This document shows, piece by piece, positions 18,908 through 27,575 of a stretch of 64,000 nt of DNA. A program made the translations under genes and the position numbers. Under the pieces are notes generated by a model. That model was given only the letters and a program-made list of their open reading frames with translations, searched no databases and was not told where the DNA came from. Origin of the DNA: Flavobacterium lotistagni (GTDB taxonomy: Bacteria > Bacteroidota > Bacteroidia > Flavobacteriales > Flavobacteriaceae); assembly GCF_011392125.1 (NCBI RefSeq), contig NZ_JAAJBU010000014.1, positions 16,134-80,133 of the forward strand, given 5' to 3'. Within the stretch, counting starts at the first letter, position 1; each line of letters starts with the position of its first letter.

Positions 18908-19585
18908 TTACGGTGTCGAAGCCGAAACCTGCAAGATTTTCCCGTTGTAATACTGGTTTCCGGTCAAGGTGAAGTTGGCTATATAATCCGCCATTTGTGC
19001 TGCGGTCAGCGGCGCCTCGTAACCCGGAAAAGCTTCCGCCAGCATTTCAGTCTGCACCGCACCGATGGCCAAAACATTGAAGGCAATGCCTTGCTCTTTG
19101 TATTCTTCGGCCAGCAATTCAGTTAAGGTAATCAGCGCACCTTTGCTCGAACTATAAGCCGAAAGTCCGGCAAATTTCATACTGCCCTGCACGCCGCCCA
19201 TCGAACTGATTGAGACCACATGACTGCCATTTTTCAGATATGGCAGACAAAGCTTGGTTAAGGCCGCTACTGCAAAAACATTCACTTGGTAAATACGCTC
19301 AAAATCTTCGTATGTGGTTTCGACAAAAGGCTTGAGCAGTAAAGTGCCCGCATTGTGCACGATGGCATCAACACTTTTCCAGGAAGTTGCTAAAAATTGG
19401 GCTACCAGTTGTAAATCGTCTGCATGGGCCAAATCTACAGAAAGGCAAGTAATATTCGGGTGTTGTGCCAAAGGGCTCGGAACCGTTCGTGACAGTGCTA
19501 ATATTTCATGGCCGGCCTCAGCCAATTGCAAAGCTAAAGCATAGCCAATACCGCGTGAAGTTCCGGTGATGATGATTTTCTTCAA
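18908..19585 (-). CDS. Short-chain dehydrogenase/reductase (SDR)
   Basis: A 225-residue classical SDR oxidoreductase. The Rossmann motif is KIIITGTSRGIGYALALQLA, followed by the NAG motif (AIVHNAGTLL) and the catalytic S, Y and K in VVSISSMGG...LSAYSSSKGAL. The substrate is unknown. No ATG is available: the frame runs from a TTG at 19609, and the likely start is TTG 19585, which gives MKKIIITGTSRG as in relatives. No close operon partner is seen. Confidence 0.85.
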   Translation of the reverse strand: MKKIIITGTSRGIGYALALQLAEAGHEILALSRTVPSPLAQHPNITCLSVDLAHADDLQLVAQFLATSWKSVDAIVHNAGTLLLKPFVETTYEDFERIYQVNVFAVAALTKLCLPYLKNGSHVVSISSMGGVQGSMKFAGLSAYSSSKGALITLTELLAEEYKEQGIAFNVLAIGAVQTEMLAEAFPGYEAPLTAAQMADYIANFTLTGNQYYNGKILQVSASTP

Positions 19586-19640
19586 AACTTTTTTCGGTAA
19601 AAATAGCAAAAAAAGCTTCGGCTTATCAGGATGGTCTTGC

Positions 19641-19742
19641 CTAAAAAATGAAGTAAAATATCAACAATCCGAGGCCAGCATAAATGCACACCAAAAGAAT
19701 CTCCAGCCTATATACTTCGAGGAAGATTTTAAAACGTTCCAT
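19641..19742 (-). CDS. Small single-pass membrane protein, 33 aa
   Basis: ATG 19742 to TAG 19641 encodes MERFKIFLEVYRLEILLVCI followed by a short hydrophobic tail ending FYFIF. The charged N terminus and one hydrophobic segment of about 20 residues fit a membrane micro-protein. It starts only 6 bp after the stop of the 103-residue membrane protein at 19749-20060, which suggests translational coupling. The product is unrecognised. Reality needs comparison with relatives. Confidence 0.4.
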   Translation of the reverse strand: MERFKIFLEVYRLEILLVCIYAGLGLLIFYFIF

Positions 19743-19748
19743 CACCTA

Positions 19749-20060
19749 CTAAAAGAAAAATACCAAAAGTATCAAAAGCAATACAAACGAAATTAGACTC
19801 AGACTTTTATAACTGCCTTTAGGCTCTTTAAGTAACAAAAAAGCGCTCAAAGTGAACAGGCAATAAGACAATAACGCAATCGGGCTTGGAAAACCGGCAT
19901 ACAAAGGACGTACAAATTCAGGAACCAATAAAAGCGTATTCTTTTTTAGCTCTTTGGAAGCCAGAATTTCAATAAAATTGTTTGTCGAATAGAGCAACAA
20001 CAAACTCAAAAAAAGAAGGGTTGCCAGCAAGAAAAAAGAAACGATAACACGCTGTTTCAT
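19749..20060 (-). CDS. Small membrane protein, unrecognised
   Basis: A 103-residue protein with three hydrophobic segments: residues 5-23 (VIVSFFLLATLLFLSLLLLY), about 55-75 around PSPIALLSYCLFTLSAFLLL, and the C-terminal ISFVLLLILLVFFF. ATG 20060 (MKQRVIVSFFLL) is chosen. The frame is open to 20141, but that extension has a non-membrane composition and reaches a possible repeat remnant at 20144. It is followed after 6 bp by a 33-residue membrane ORF. No family is recognised. Confidence 0.55.
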   Translation of the reverse strand: MKQRVIVSFFLLATLLFLSLLLLYSTNNFIEILASKELKKNTLLLVPEFVRPLYAGFPSPIALLSYCLFTLSAFLLLKEPKGSYKSLSLISFVLLLILLVFFF

Positions 20061-20310
20061 ATAATCTTGATTTTTAATAAACACGCCGACCGACACCCAC
20101 TTTGACCAACCATTACTTTCAAAAATTACCAACCAAAACACGGGTGCCGGCGCGGAGCATTTGGTTACATTTGTTTAATGTTTCTCTGTTGAGAAGCCAA
20201 AGTATAAAATAAAATTCGGCGTCATAAAACAAATGAGCAACTGCTCTAAAGTAATGTATAAGTGTAGCGATTCCGACTATTTTCGTACGGCAGAAACGAG
20301 TTGGTTTGGA

Positions 20311-21906
20311 TTATTGCTTGATGAGTTTCAAATAGCTCGAACCTGAACTTGTTACTACTTTTACCAAGTAATTTCCGCGAGCCAATACTGAAATATCATA
20401 TTTAGTTTGCTGGTCGTAGGTCACTACCAATTGCCCTTGAAGGTTAAAAACAGAAACTGTCTTTACTAAATTGTTTCGGGTCAATTCAAAATAATCTTGC
20501 GCTGGATTGGGAACTAAAACAAACCCAGCCGATGCCTCGAAACTAAAATTCGCCAAAGCCGGATCTTTATAGGCGTGAAGTTCGAAACCGCCCGTAGTTC
20601 CTTTGTAGCCAAAATACAATTCGTCATTCATCACGACCAAACCTGAATTATTGATTTCTCCGGAGAGTAATTGAGTGGTGCCGCCAGCAGTGCCATTGCT
20701 AACCCATAACGATTTTGTCGCGACATTGGAAGTTTTTACATAATACAATTTGCCGTTATAAGCAATCAAATCTGAAAGGGTTTCTTGAGCGGTTGAAACC
20801 GTAGTGACCAAAGTAGTTCCCGCTGTGGTGCCATCAGTTTTCCAGAGTTGTTTGCCACCACCGGTATTATCGGCTAAAAAATAAATGAGCGACCCAACCG
20901 GCGTAAAATCAGACGGATTGCTACCGACACCAGCCGTTGTATTGAGGTTCTTAACCAATACGGTTCCGGCATTGGTTCCATCAGATTTCCATAGTTCAGC
21001 GCCGTTTATTCCATCGTTGGCACTGAAATAAAGTGTAGCACCAATTCGCTTCATGTTGCTCGGATTGCTATCGCCGGAAGGGTTGATGTCTTTAACCAAA
21101 ACCACCGAATTGTTCACCCCATTGACCGATCGGAGCTCGCGTCCGGAAGAAGCATTAGTAGCCACCAAATAGAGCGTGTTTCCTATGACATTAAATTGAT
21201 CCGGATTGCTGCTCGAGGAAGTGGGCGTTGGAAAAATATCCAAATAAAGTGCAGTATTGGCAGTAGTTCCATCGGTTGACCAAAGTTCGCGCGCGCTGCT
21301 GGGGTGAAAAGCACTAAAATAAATCTTAGAGCCTAAAACTGTAAAACTGGCCGGAGCAGAACTCACTACATTGCCCATATAAATATCTTTAAGCATTCCG
21401 CTAAAACCCGAGGAATAAACCAGTGGCTCCACATCTTGCCCGGCCAACGGAGAAAAAACCATGGCGTTGGTCAGTTGGGCTGAAGGCCCGAATCGCGAAT
21501 TGGCGTTGGCGGTTTTACTGAAAATATCCATCAAAGTGTAAACATCTAAAAAGTTGGACGCGGTCATTAAGCTGATGTGTGAAGTATTCGGGTCGATTCC
21601 GTCAAAATATACCGCTGAATCACCATTCTCTCTGTAATACATCGTTGTGTTTTGATTGCGAATGGCCTGACCATCATTGAGCAAGAAATTGGTGCCTTCA
21701 AGCGTGCCGAAACTGTAATACATATAACGATTGGTAGATGTGTCTGAATTGTTGGCCGTAAAGAGCAGCATTCCGTTAACGTTATACAAAGAAAGCGGAT
21801 TGCTGCTACTGCTTGCTGTGGTGGTGTTGAGATCCTTCACCAAACGCAATTGCGCCTGAATATTTAAAACTGTAGTTAAAACCAAAATAGTAATCGCTTT
21901 TTTCAT
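20311..21906 (-). CDS. Secreted ELWxTDGT-repeat protein with type A T9SS sorting domain
   Basis: A 531-residue extracellular protein. The signal peptide is MKKAITILVLTTVLNIQAQ. The body carries repeated propeller-like blades with motifs ARELWSTDGTTANT, GAELWKSDGTNAGT and KQLWKTDGTTAGT, each followed by LYF(S/L)A-type strands (about one per 45-50 residues). The C terminus is a type A sorting domain: FVLVPNPAQDYFEL, VSVFNLQGQLV and YLVKVVTSSGSSYLKLIKQ, recognised by the type IX system. ATG 21906 is preferred over 21939 because it starts the signal peptide. Ligand or enzyme role unknown. Confidence 0.85.
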   Translation of the reverse strand: MKKAITILVLTTVLNIQAQLRLVKDLNTTTASSSSNPLSLYNVNGMLLFTANNSDTSTNRYMYYSFGTLEGTNFLLNDGQAIRNQNTTMYYRENGDSAVYFDGIDPNTSHISLMTASNFLDVYTLMDIFSKTANANSRFGPSAQLTNAMVFSPLAGQDVEPLVYSSGFSGMLKDIYMGNVVSSAPASFTVLGSKIYFSAFHPSSARELWSTDGTTANTALYLDIFPTPTSSSSNPDQFNVIGNTLYLVATNASSGRELRSVNGVNNSVVLVKDINPSGDSNPSNMKRIGATLYFSANDGINGAELWKSDGTNAGTVLVKNLNTTAGVGSNPSDFTPVGSLIYFLADNTGGGKQLWKTDGTTAGTTLVTTVSTAQETLSDLIAYNGKLYYVKTSNVATKSLWVSNGTAGGTTQLLSGEINNSGLVVMNDELYFGYKGTTGGFELHAYKDPALANFSFEASAGFVLVPNPAQDYFELTRNNLVKTVSVFNLQGQLVVTYDQQTKYDISVLARGNYLVKVVTSSGSSYLKLIKQ

Positions 21907-21949
21907 GTTATGCTCCTTTTTTATAATAACTCGATTCAATGATTAAAAT

Positions 21950-21972
21950 CAAAGTTAGGCGAATCAAATTTA
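21950..21972 (-). promoter_or_regulatory. Two overlapping -7 candidates for the ELWxTDGT protein gene
   Basis: TAACTTTG (21957-21950, minus) and TAAATTTG (21972-21965, minus) both match TAnnTTTG. The first gives a leader of about 36 nt. Confidence 0.45.
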
Positions 21973-22062
21973 GTTTTTTTTCTATTATACAACTGTGTCG
22001 CTTTTTTTATTAACTGAAGCCATTTTAAGGTTAACTGATATATCTCAAAGGCTAACTGCCAG

Positions 22063-22070
22063 TATTTTTG
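22063..22070 (+). promoter_or_regulatory. -7 promoter element of propeller histidine kinase gene
   Basis: TATTTTTG matches TAnnTTTG. It overlaps the TTG that opens the longest frame, which favours the GTG at 22119 as the real start. Confidence 0.6.
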
Positions 22071-22118
22071 AAAGTTGTTTTTACAGATTGTTTACATTTA
22101 CCTGATGAACTTAACAGC

Positions 22119-25004
22119 GTGAGAACACCTTTCTTATTACTGTATTTATTTTTCTGGTGTGCAGCCCCAGCACAAAACCCATTTTGCATTAACTATTCTA
22201 TTAACGACGGCTTACCATCTGAAAATGTATATGCCGTTTTCGAAGACCAAAATGGATTTATTTGGCTCACTACCGATGCCGGAATTGTTCGGTTCGACAG
22301 CCACAATTTTCTAGATTTCAATACAGACAACGGCCTTTCGGACAACGAGGTTTTTCAGATGAAAAAAGACCACAAAGGCCGCATTTGGCTCTTAACGCTC
22401 AACGGAAAAACATGCTATATCCAAAACGGCAAAATCTACAACGAAACCAATTCGGCACTGGTGCGAAAAATTTGCGGCAATAGCCTCATGTCTGACTTTT
22501 ATCAAGATGCTCAAAACCAAATTTACTTCTGTTTCCGCGACGGGCAAATCGTACAAGTTACCCCACATGATAAAGTCGTCAAAATCAAATGCAAAACGCC
22601 ACAACCCTATTTGGGTATGTGGAAAAACAAAAACAAATTGTGCGTACTTACACCTTTGGGTATTTACAATGCAGAGCAAAACTTGCGAATCAATCCGATG
22701 GCAACCGCAACAACCTCTCGCGCTTTTCATGTGAATCGTCAAACCTATATTAGCAATGCTAACCAACTGTATCGGATTAGACCAAATGGCGACCTGACCA
22801 AGATCTTGTCACTGCCCGAACCTGCCGAGATTTTACAACTCTATCAAGAAAACCCAAATAAAATCTGGATTTGCACGCGCCAAGGTTTGTTTTTGCATGA
22901 AAATCAACAGTTCAAAAAATATTTCTCGGGCGAAATGGTCTCAAATCTACTCCGTGATTTCGAAGGTGGTTATTGGGTGGCCACACTCAAGAATGGTGTT
23001 TATTATGTACCGTCGTTTGATGTGATATTGAACAAACTCAGTACAGAAAAACCAATGAAAATCAACTGTATCGGCATCAATCAGAAAAAAGAGATTTGGG
23101 CCGGTGGCGATGCCAATAATTATTTTGTCAAACGACCCGGATTGGAATTCACAGGCCAAACTACTTTGGTGGATGGTCAAGCAGACCAAATTACCTCGAT
23201 TCGTTTCTTTGGTCAAGACACCTATGTTTCGGGGAAAAACATGATTCTCAAGATTGATGGCAAGGGCAAGAAAAGTTTTTTAGGTTGCGGGGCTAATGAT
23301 CTTTGGTTAGATGCTGAAAATGGTTTTTTTGCTTATACCGTAGTTTATAAAATTCCGCACCGAAAGATCAAACCGGGCATCAAAAACATGCTCAACAAAA
23401 ACAATATGCTGTTGCAGAAAAGAACATCAGTTCTGTTGCATGAAAGTGAAAATACTTGGATTGGCTCTAATTATGGTTTGTACCGATACCGCGTAAAAGA
23501 TTCTATTACAAATTGGAATTCCTATCCGAATTTACAAACTTCGATTGAAGATTTATATTTCGACTCGAAACAACAAACGCTTTTTGTAGCCACCAGTTCA
23601 AAAGGAATTGTCTTACTCAGAAACGAAAAAATTATCGGCCAGATCTCTCACAGAAATGGTCTGAACAGCATGACTTGCAATGCCATTGAAAAGGTGGGCA
23701 ACCAAACTTATTTGGTGGGTTCGAACAATGGTTTGAATCTAGTTACTTTTAAAAACGAAAGCGTAAACATTCGAAACATTAATGCGGTACTGGGGTTAAA
23801 AAACCAGAAAATCAACGACATTGGTTATCTAGACCAAATTGTTTATTTGGCTACCGATCGCGGGCTGCTTTGGTTCAACATCACTAAAATCAATCGCAAA
23901 GACAGCCGACCCAAATGTCTGATTGAAACCTTGAAAACCCAAAAAAGGAATGCCGCTGGAAAACCACCCTATGAATTCGATTTCAACGACAACCAAGTGA
24001 GCATTCACTTTTCGGGCATTTCCTATATCAGCCAAAACGATCTCACTTACCATTACCAACTCTCCGGGCAAGATTGGACACAAACACAAGAATCGCAAAT
24101 CAACTACAAATCATTGCCGAGCGGTGAATATATTTTCAAAGTGTATTGCACCGACGGATATGGCACACAAAGCAATACGGCTGTGATTCGATTTGAAATT
24201 CTCGCTCCTTTTTGGCAAAAATGGTGGTTTATTTTGCTTTGCTTGCTGATCATTATCGGGGTGATTTACGCCATTGTAAAATACCGACTCAAAGAGCAAC
24301 AACGCCAATTCAGCGTCGAGAAGGCCGCCATACAACTTGAGCGTGACAAAGCCACCCTAGAGAAACAAATGATTGATTTAGAACAGAAAGCACTGCGACA
24401 GCAAATGAATCCGCACTTTATTTTTAATGCGCTCAACACTATTAAAGGTTATTATTCTGAAGGCGATTTGATGCGGGCCAGCACCTATATTTCAAAGTTT
24501 TCTAAACTACTTCGGATGCTGCTCGAAAATGCCGATAAAACCATCTCGTTGTCTACAGAAATTGAAATGTTAGAGCTGTATCTTGAACTGACTAAAATCC
24601 GGTATGAAAATAAATTTGTTTACGAACTCATTCTCGATGAAAATCTCAACCCGAACGATATTGAAATTCCTACCTTGCTGCTGCAACCTATCGTTGAGAA
24701 TGCCATTATTCACGGATTATCTCCTCGAAACAAAACGGGTTTACTTAAAATTTCATTTGCAAAACAAGACAAGCAATTGCATTGTATGGTCGAAGACAAC
24801 GGCATCGGGCGCATCGCCTCACAGAAAAAGCAGCAACACCGAGAATACCAATCTAAAGCACTTGAAATCACTAAGGAAAGAATTGCATTATTCAGTAAAG
24901 GTATTGGCCCATCAACCTTTGAAATCATTGACTTGATTCAAAACGACAAACCTGCCGGTACTCAAGTCGTAGTTACCATTCCATTAATCTCTATTTGGTC
25001 ATGA
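22119..25004 (+). CDS. Sensor histidine kinase with two-component propeller domain (LytS-like output)
   Basis: A 961-residue inner-membrane sensor. From GTG 22119 it has a signal peptide (VRTPFLLLYLFFWCAAPAQ) and a periplasmic propeller whose first blade is GLPSENVYAVFEDQNGFIWL with many WxGS/T-G(L/I) blades after it. A Y_Y_Y domain (about residues 610-695, ending LPSGEYIFKVYCTDGYGTQS) follows, then one membrane helix (WWFILLCLLIIIGVIYAIV), a coiled coil, and a His_kinase domain with H766 in LRQQMNPHFIFNALN. A HATPase with VENAIIHGL and DNGIG comes last. It overlaps the LytTR regulator gene by 4 bp (ATGA), so they form a pair. The ligand is unknown; carbohydrate sensing is common for this architecture. 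Confidence 0.92.
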   Translation: MRTPFLLLYLFFWCAAPAQNPFCINYSINDGLPSENVYAVFEDQNGFIWLTTDAGIVRFDSHNFLDFNTDNGLSDNEVFQMKKDHKGRIWLLTLNGKTCYIQNGKIYNETNSALVRKICGNSLMSDFYQDAQNQIYFCFRDGQIVQVTPHDKVVKIKCKTPQPYLGMWKNKNKLCVLTPLGIYNAEQNLRINPMATATTSRAFHVNRQTYISNANQLYRIRPNGDLTKILSLPEPAEILQLYQENPNKIWICTRQGLFLHENQQFKKYFSGEMVSNLLRDFEGGYWVATLKNGVYYVPSFDVILNKLSTEKPMKINCIGINQKKEIWAGGDANNYFVKRPGLEFTGQTTLVDGQADQITSIRFFGQDTYVSGKNMILKIDGKGKKSFLGCGANDLWLDAENGFFAYTVVYKIPHRKIKPGIKNMLNKNNMLLQKRTSVLLHESENTWIGSNYGLYRYRVKDSITNWNSYPNLQTSIEDLYFDSKQQTLFVATSSKGIVLLRNEKIIGQISHRNGLNSMTCNAIEKVGNQTYLVGSNNGLNLVTFKNESVNIRNINAVLGLKNQKINDIGYLDQIVYLATDRGLLWFNITKINRKDSRPKCLIETLKTQKRNAAGKPPYEFDFNDNQVSIHFSGISYISQNDLTYHYQLSGQDWTQTQESQINYKSLPSGEYIFKVYCTDGYGTQSNTAVIRFEILAPFWQKWWFILLCLLIIIGVIYAIVKYRLKEQQRQFSVEKAAIQLERDKATLEKQMIDLEQKALRQQMNPHFIFNALNTIKGYYSEGDLMRASTYISKFSKLLRMLLENADKTISLSTEIEMLELYLELTKIRYENKFVYELILDENLNPNDIEIPTLLLQPIVENAIIHGLSPRNKTGLLKISFAKQDKQLHCMVEDNGIGRIASQKKQQHREYQSKALEITKERIALFSKGIGPSTFEIIDLIQNDKPAGTQVVVTIPLISIWS

Positions 25005-25747
25005 AAGTTTTAATTATTGAAGACGAAGAACAATCGGTTTCGGCATTGCGCTCAGAAATTGCGATGCATTGTAAAAATCTGCAAATCATTGGGATAGCCA
25101 AATCGGTAAACGAGGCCATCGAAAAAATCGACACATTACAACCTGAACTGGTGTTTCTCGACATTCAACTCTCTGATGGTTTGGGTTTTGAAATTCTAGA
25201 TTACTTTAAGCAGCGGTTGTTTTTTCAGGTTATTTTCACTACTGCCTACAGCCAATATGCGATTCGAGCGATTAAATTCAGTGCCTTAGATTATTTGCTC
25301 AAACCCATTGATGCAGAAGAATTGGTTATCGCCGTGAACAAAGCCCAAAAAATTTCCAAAAAAGATTCGACTGCCAAAATCGAGAACCTGCTCTACAACC
25401 AAAGTCAATCGCCGGTGCGAAAAAAAATTGTTTTGCCCACACTCGAAGGCATCACGGTTTTTGAAGTAGCCAGCATTATGAAATGTTCTGCCGAGGGCAA
25501 CTACACCAGTATTTATTTTACTAACGGAAAGAAAATGCTGTTTTCTAAAACGCTCAAGGAATTTGAAGAATTGCTTTGCCATAGCGGTTTTGAACGGATT
25601 CACAATTCGCACATCATCAATCTGGATCATTTGGTGAGTTTTGTGAACAAAGACGGCGGTTATGTAATTTTGTCTGATAAAAGCACACTACCGGTTTCAC
25701 AACGCAAAAAAGCCAACTTGCTTGCTGCTTTAGGAAACTTGAGTTGA
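25001..25747 (+). CDS. LytTR-type response regulator
   Basis: A 248-residue response regulator. The receiver domain has acidic residues E7/D8, the phosphoacceptor D54 (LVFLDIQLSDG) and K in LLKPI. The C-terminal LytTR DNA-binding domain (about 140-245) has SAEGNYTSIYFTNGKKML and FERIHNSHIINLDHL. It is coupled to the kinase gene by ATGA overlap, with ATG 25001 chosen over the slightly longer frame. It should act on LytTR-type direct repeats upstream of its targets, which I could not identify here. Confidence 0.92.
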   Translation: MKVLIIEDEEQSVSALRSEIAMHCKNLQIIGIAKSVNEAIEKIDTLQPELVFLDIQLSDGLGFEILDYFKQRLFFQVIFTTAYSQYAIRAIKFSALDYLLKPIDAEELVIAVNKAQKISKKDSTAKIENLLYNQSQSPVRKKIVLPTLEGITVFEVASIMKCSAEGNYTSIYFTNGKKMLFSKTLKEFEELLCHSGFERIHNSHIINLDHLVSFVNKDGGYVILSDKSTLPVSQRKKANLLAALGNLS

Positions 25748-25749
25748 AA

Positions 25750-26394
25750 CTACTTTGCTTTGAAGTACTTTTTCCCAAACTGAAAACCTTGATAAATTCC
25801 GAGCAACACGAAAGCGGCCGGAATCAAATAATGCATCATGTTTTGCGAGAGAAATTCGGTTTGCGAGGAAAGTTTTGCCAGTGACAGTATTAAAACCAAC
25901 ATGCCTGAAAAAGTGCCCAGTAAAGTACCTAGCAAATAAGAAAATCTGCTGCCTTGCTCTATGTCTATGTACTTCCCGTTGAGTACATACAAATTCCAAC
26001 CAGCCCAAAACGGCAATTGAATGAAGTTGAAACTACTCAAAATCAACCCTATGAAATAAGGAGAATAGATCAGGTATTTTTCTAAAAGTTGCTCTTGCGA
26101 TTGCGGCTGCTTAGAACTCAAGTAAAAAACGGCTGCCATAGCCAGAATAAAAACCACTGAAAACGCTTCAATCCATTTGAGCCATTGTTGGCGTTGCACC
26201 AAGCGGTTTGCAAATACTAAACTGCCGTAAATCACGACCGATTCTATGGTCATCACGCCCAACAAAAACGGAATTAAACTGCCAATTCCTGCATATTGAT
26301 AGAGTGCAAAACCAATCACGTTCAAATAACCCAGCGGAATCGAGCCCAGAAAACTCACCAGAAAACCGACGCCAATGTTTTGCAGGTTTTTCAT
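25750..26394 (-). CDS. LysE/RhtB-like membrane protein
   Basis: A 214-residue inner-membrane protein with six hydrophobic segments. The N-terminal pattern GFLVSFLGSIPLGYLNVIGFALYQ corresponds to the LysE/RhtB exporter start (G-P-G in typical members, here SIPLG). Amino-acid or small metabolite export is the family role; the substrate is unknown. Its ATG directly follows the stop of the ATP-grasp gene upstream (TAA then ATG), so the two are an operon. The 3' end is 2 bp from the convergent LytTR gene. Confidence 0.7.
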   Translation of the reverse strand: MKNLQNIGVGFLVSFLGSIPLGYLNVIGFALYQYAGIGSLIPFLLGVMTIESVVIYGSLVFANRLVQRQQWLKWIEAFSVVFILAMAAVFYLSSKQPQSQEQLLEKYLIYSPYFIGLILSSFNFIQLPFWAGWNLYVLNGKYIDIEQGSRFSYLLGTLLGTFSGMLVLILSLAKLSSQTEFLSQNMMHYLIPAAFVLLGIYQGFQFGKKYFKAK

Positions 26395-27429
26395 TTAGAA
26401 ATTCAGGATTTTTTGGTTGTGCTTTTGGTGTTCGCGGTATTCGTTCATACCCGCTTGGTGCGATAAATAAGGTATTCCGCTTTTGTGATTGGCCACACTA
26501 ATTTCAAACATATACCGAATGTGTCTGGAGAGTTCCCACCAAGCAAAGAAAATCGAATGTCTCGGATCATAAATGTGCGTAGGTTCGCTTGCCGCGCCAT
26601 TGAGTTCGACTATGGAGAAGTTTTTTCCGGCTTCTAAATCTTTTAAATTATTGTACATCAAATCGAGCCGCCCGAAGTAAAAACCCGGAATTTGTAAACA
26701 AACTTCGTTGATGACTTGGTTGAGTTTTGGAGTAATGAAATGACTATGATCTAAAAATTTTGCCCCACGAATATGATTGCCATAAGGCACCAGATTGCGC
26801 TGTTCGCCTTGGGCTAAAACAACTTGAAGCTCTGGCCCGTATTCTGCACGGAGTTTTTCGAGTTGCATTTCATGACGCGGATTTTTCTGAATCAAGGTTT
26901 CGATGTTTGACTTTCCATCGCCGGTAACGATAAGGAATTCTTTGGCAACGATGCCGGTAATTCTACCCGTTTTTTCATGCGGATAACGCACATAGAATAC
27001 CCCAATTTCGTTTGGGTACGGAATGAGTTGCTGCAACAAATAATCAAAGTGGGCTTTCTCTGCATAAGACTGAAGTTGTTTTAGGTTCTCGATTTTCTTT
27101 ACGGCCGAACCGCGCAGCCCAATGTCAGGTTTGGCGATTAGCGGAAAACTTAAACCTGCCTTTTCCGTGATTTTCATAACTTCTGAAAATGGGGTGCCTT
27201 GTCGAATTAGTTCGGTTTTAGGGTAATACTGTGGCGGAATTAGGTTGTAAATTTGTTTCTTAGATTCCATAAAAAAACCGCCATTCTTGATGCCCGGATT
27301 GGCAGCGTTGAAAAAGAAAATCGTGCCGCAGCGCAGCCAGTAGTAGGCCCATTGAAAATAAATCGGAATGTAGACCAAGTGCATCGGCCAGTATTCCCAG
27401 TGGAGCAGTTTGTGGAAGAATCGTTTCAA
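26395..27429 (-). CDS. ATP-grasp family protein
   Basis: A 344-residue cytoplasmic or membrane-associated ATP-grasp enzyme. ATP-binding segments are FPLIAKPDIGLRGSAVKKIE and YLLQQLIPYPNEIGVFYVRY. A Mg-binding C-terminal region reads FSIVELNGAASEPTHIYDP with a glycine-rich turn. Such proteins are often labelled D-alanine-D-alanine ligase, but the N-terminal Ddl domain is missing, so that name is not supported. The hydrophobic N terminus (LVYIPIYFQWAYYWL) may associate with the membrane. It is in an operon with the LysE-like exporter, which hints at making and exporting an amino-acid-derived compound; this is inference. Confidence 0.7.
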   Translation of the reverse strand: MKRFFHKLLHWEYWPMHLVYIPIYFQWAYYWLRCGTIFFFNAANPGIKNGGFFMESKKQIYNLIPPQYYPKTELIRQGTPFSEVMKITEKAGLSFPLIAKPDIGLRGSAVKKIENLKQLQSYAEKAHFDYLLQQLIPYPNEIGVFYVRYPHEKTGRITGIVAKEFLIVTGDGKSNIETLIQKNPRHEMQLEKLRAEYGPELQVVLAQGEQRNLVPYGNHIRGAKFLDHSHFITPKLNQVINEVCLQIPGFYFGRLDLMYNNLKDLEAGKNFSIVELNGAASEPTHIYDPRHSIFFAWWELSRHIRYMFEISVANHKSGIPYLSHQAGMNEYREHQKHNQKILNF

Positions 27430-27475
27430 TTGGGTGGATGATTTTGGGTTTTTTGGTTGATGGTTTAGACGAGAT

Positions 27476-27570
27476 GCGTGAGGGATGGCAGTGGCAGCCC
27501 CGAAGCCAGATGCAGCATGCGGAATCTGGCGAGGGCTATAACGGACAGCCCGACCCGTAGGGGCACGCCC
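27476..27570 (+). repeat. Dispersed repeat family A, copy 2 (95 bp)
   Basis: The shortest copy. It starts GCGTGAGGGATGGCAG and ends GGGGCACGCCC, with inner ATCTGGCGAGGGCTATAACG and ACAGCCCGACCC. The GGCACGCCC end lies 5 bp from the stop of the NRDE gene (minus strand). Confidence 0.85.
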
Positions 27571-27575
27571 AAAAA

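Noticed and set aside
19600..19630. Small AAGC-CGAA-GCTT hairpin with T run after the 33-residue ORF
   Set aside because: The stem is only 4 bp, too weak to call a terminator with confidence.
20233..20346. Plus-strand 37-codon frame (MSNCSKVMYKCSDSDYFRTA...) with an upstream TACATTTG
   Set aside because: Its last part is antisense to the sorting-domain gene, there is no -33 box and no recognised family. Not enough support to call it a gene.
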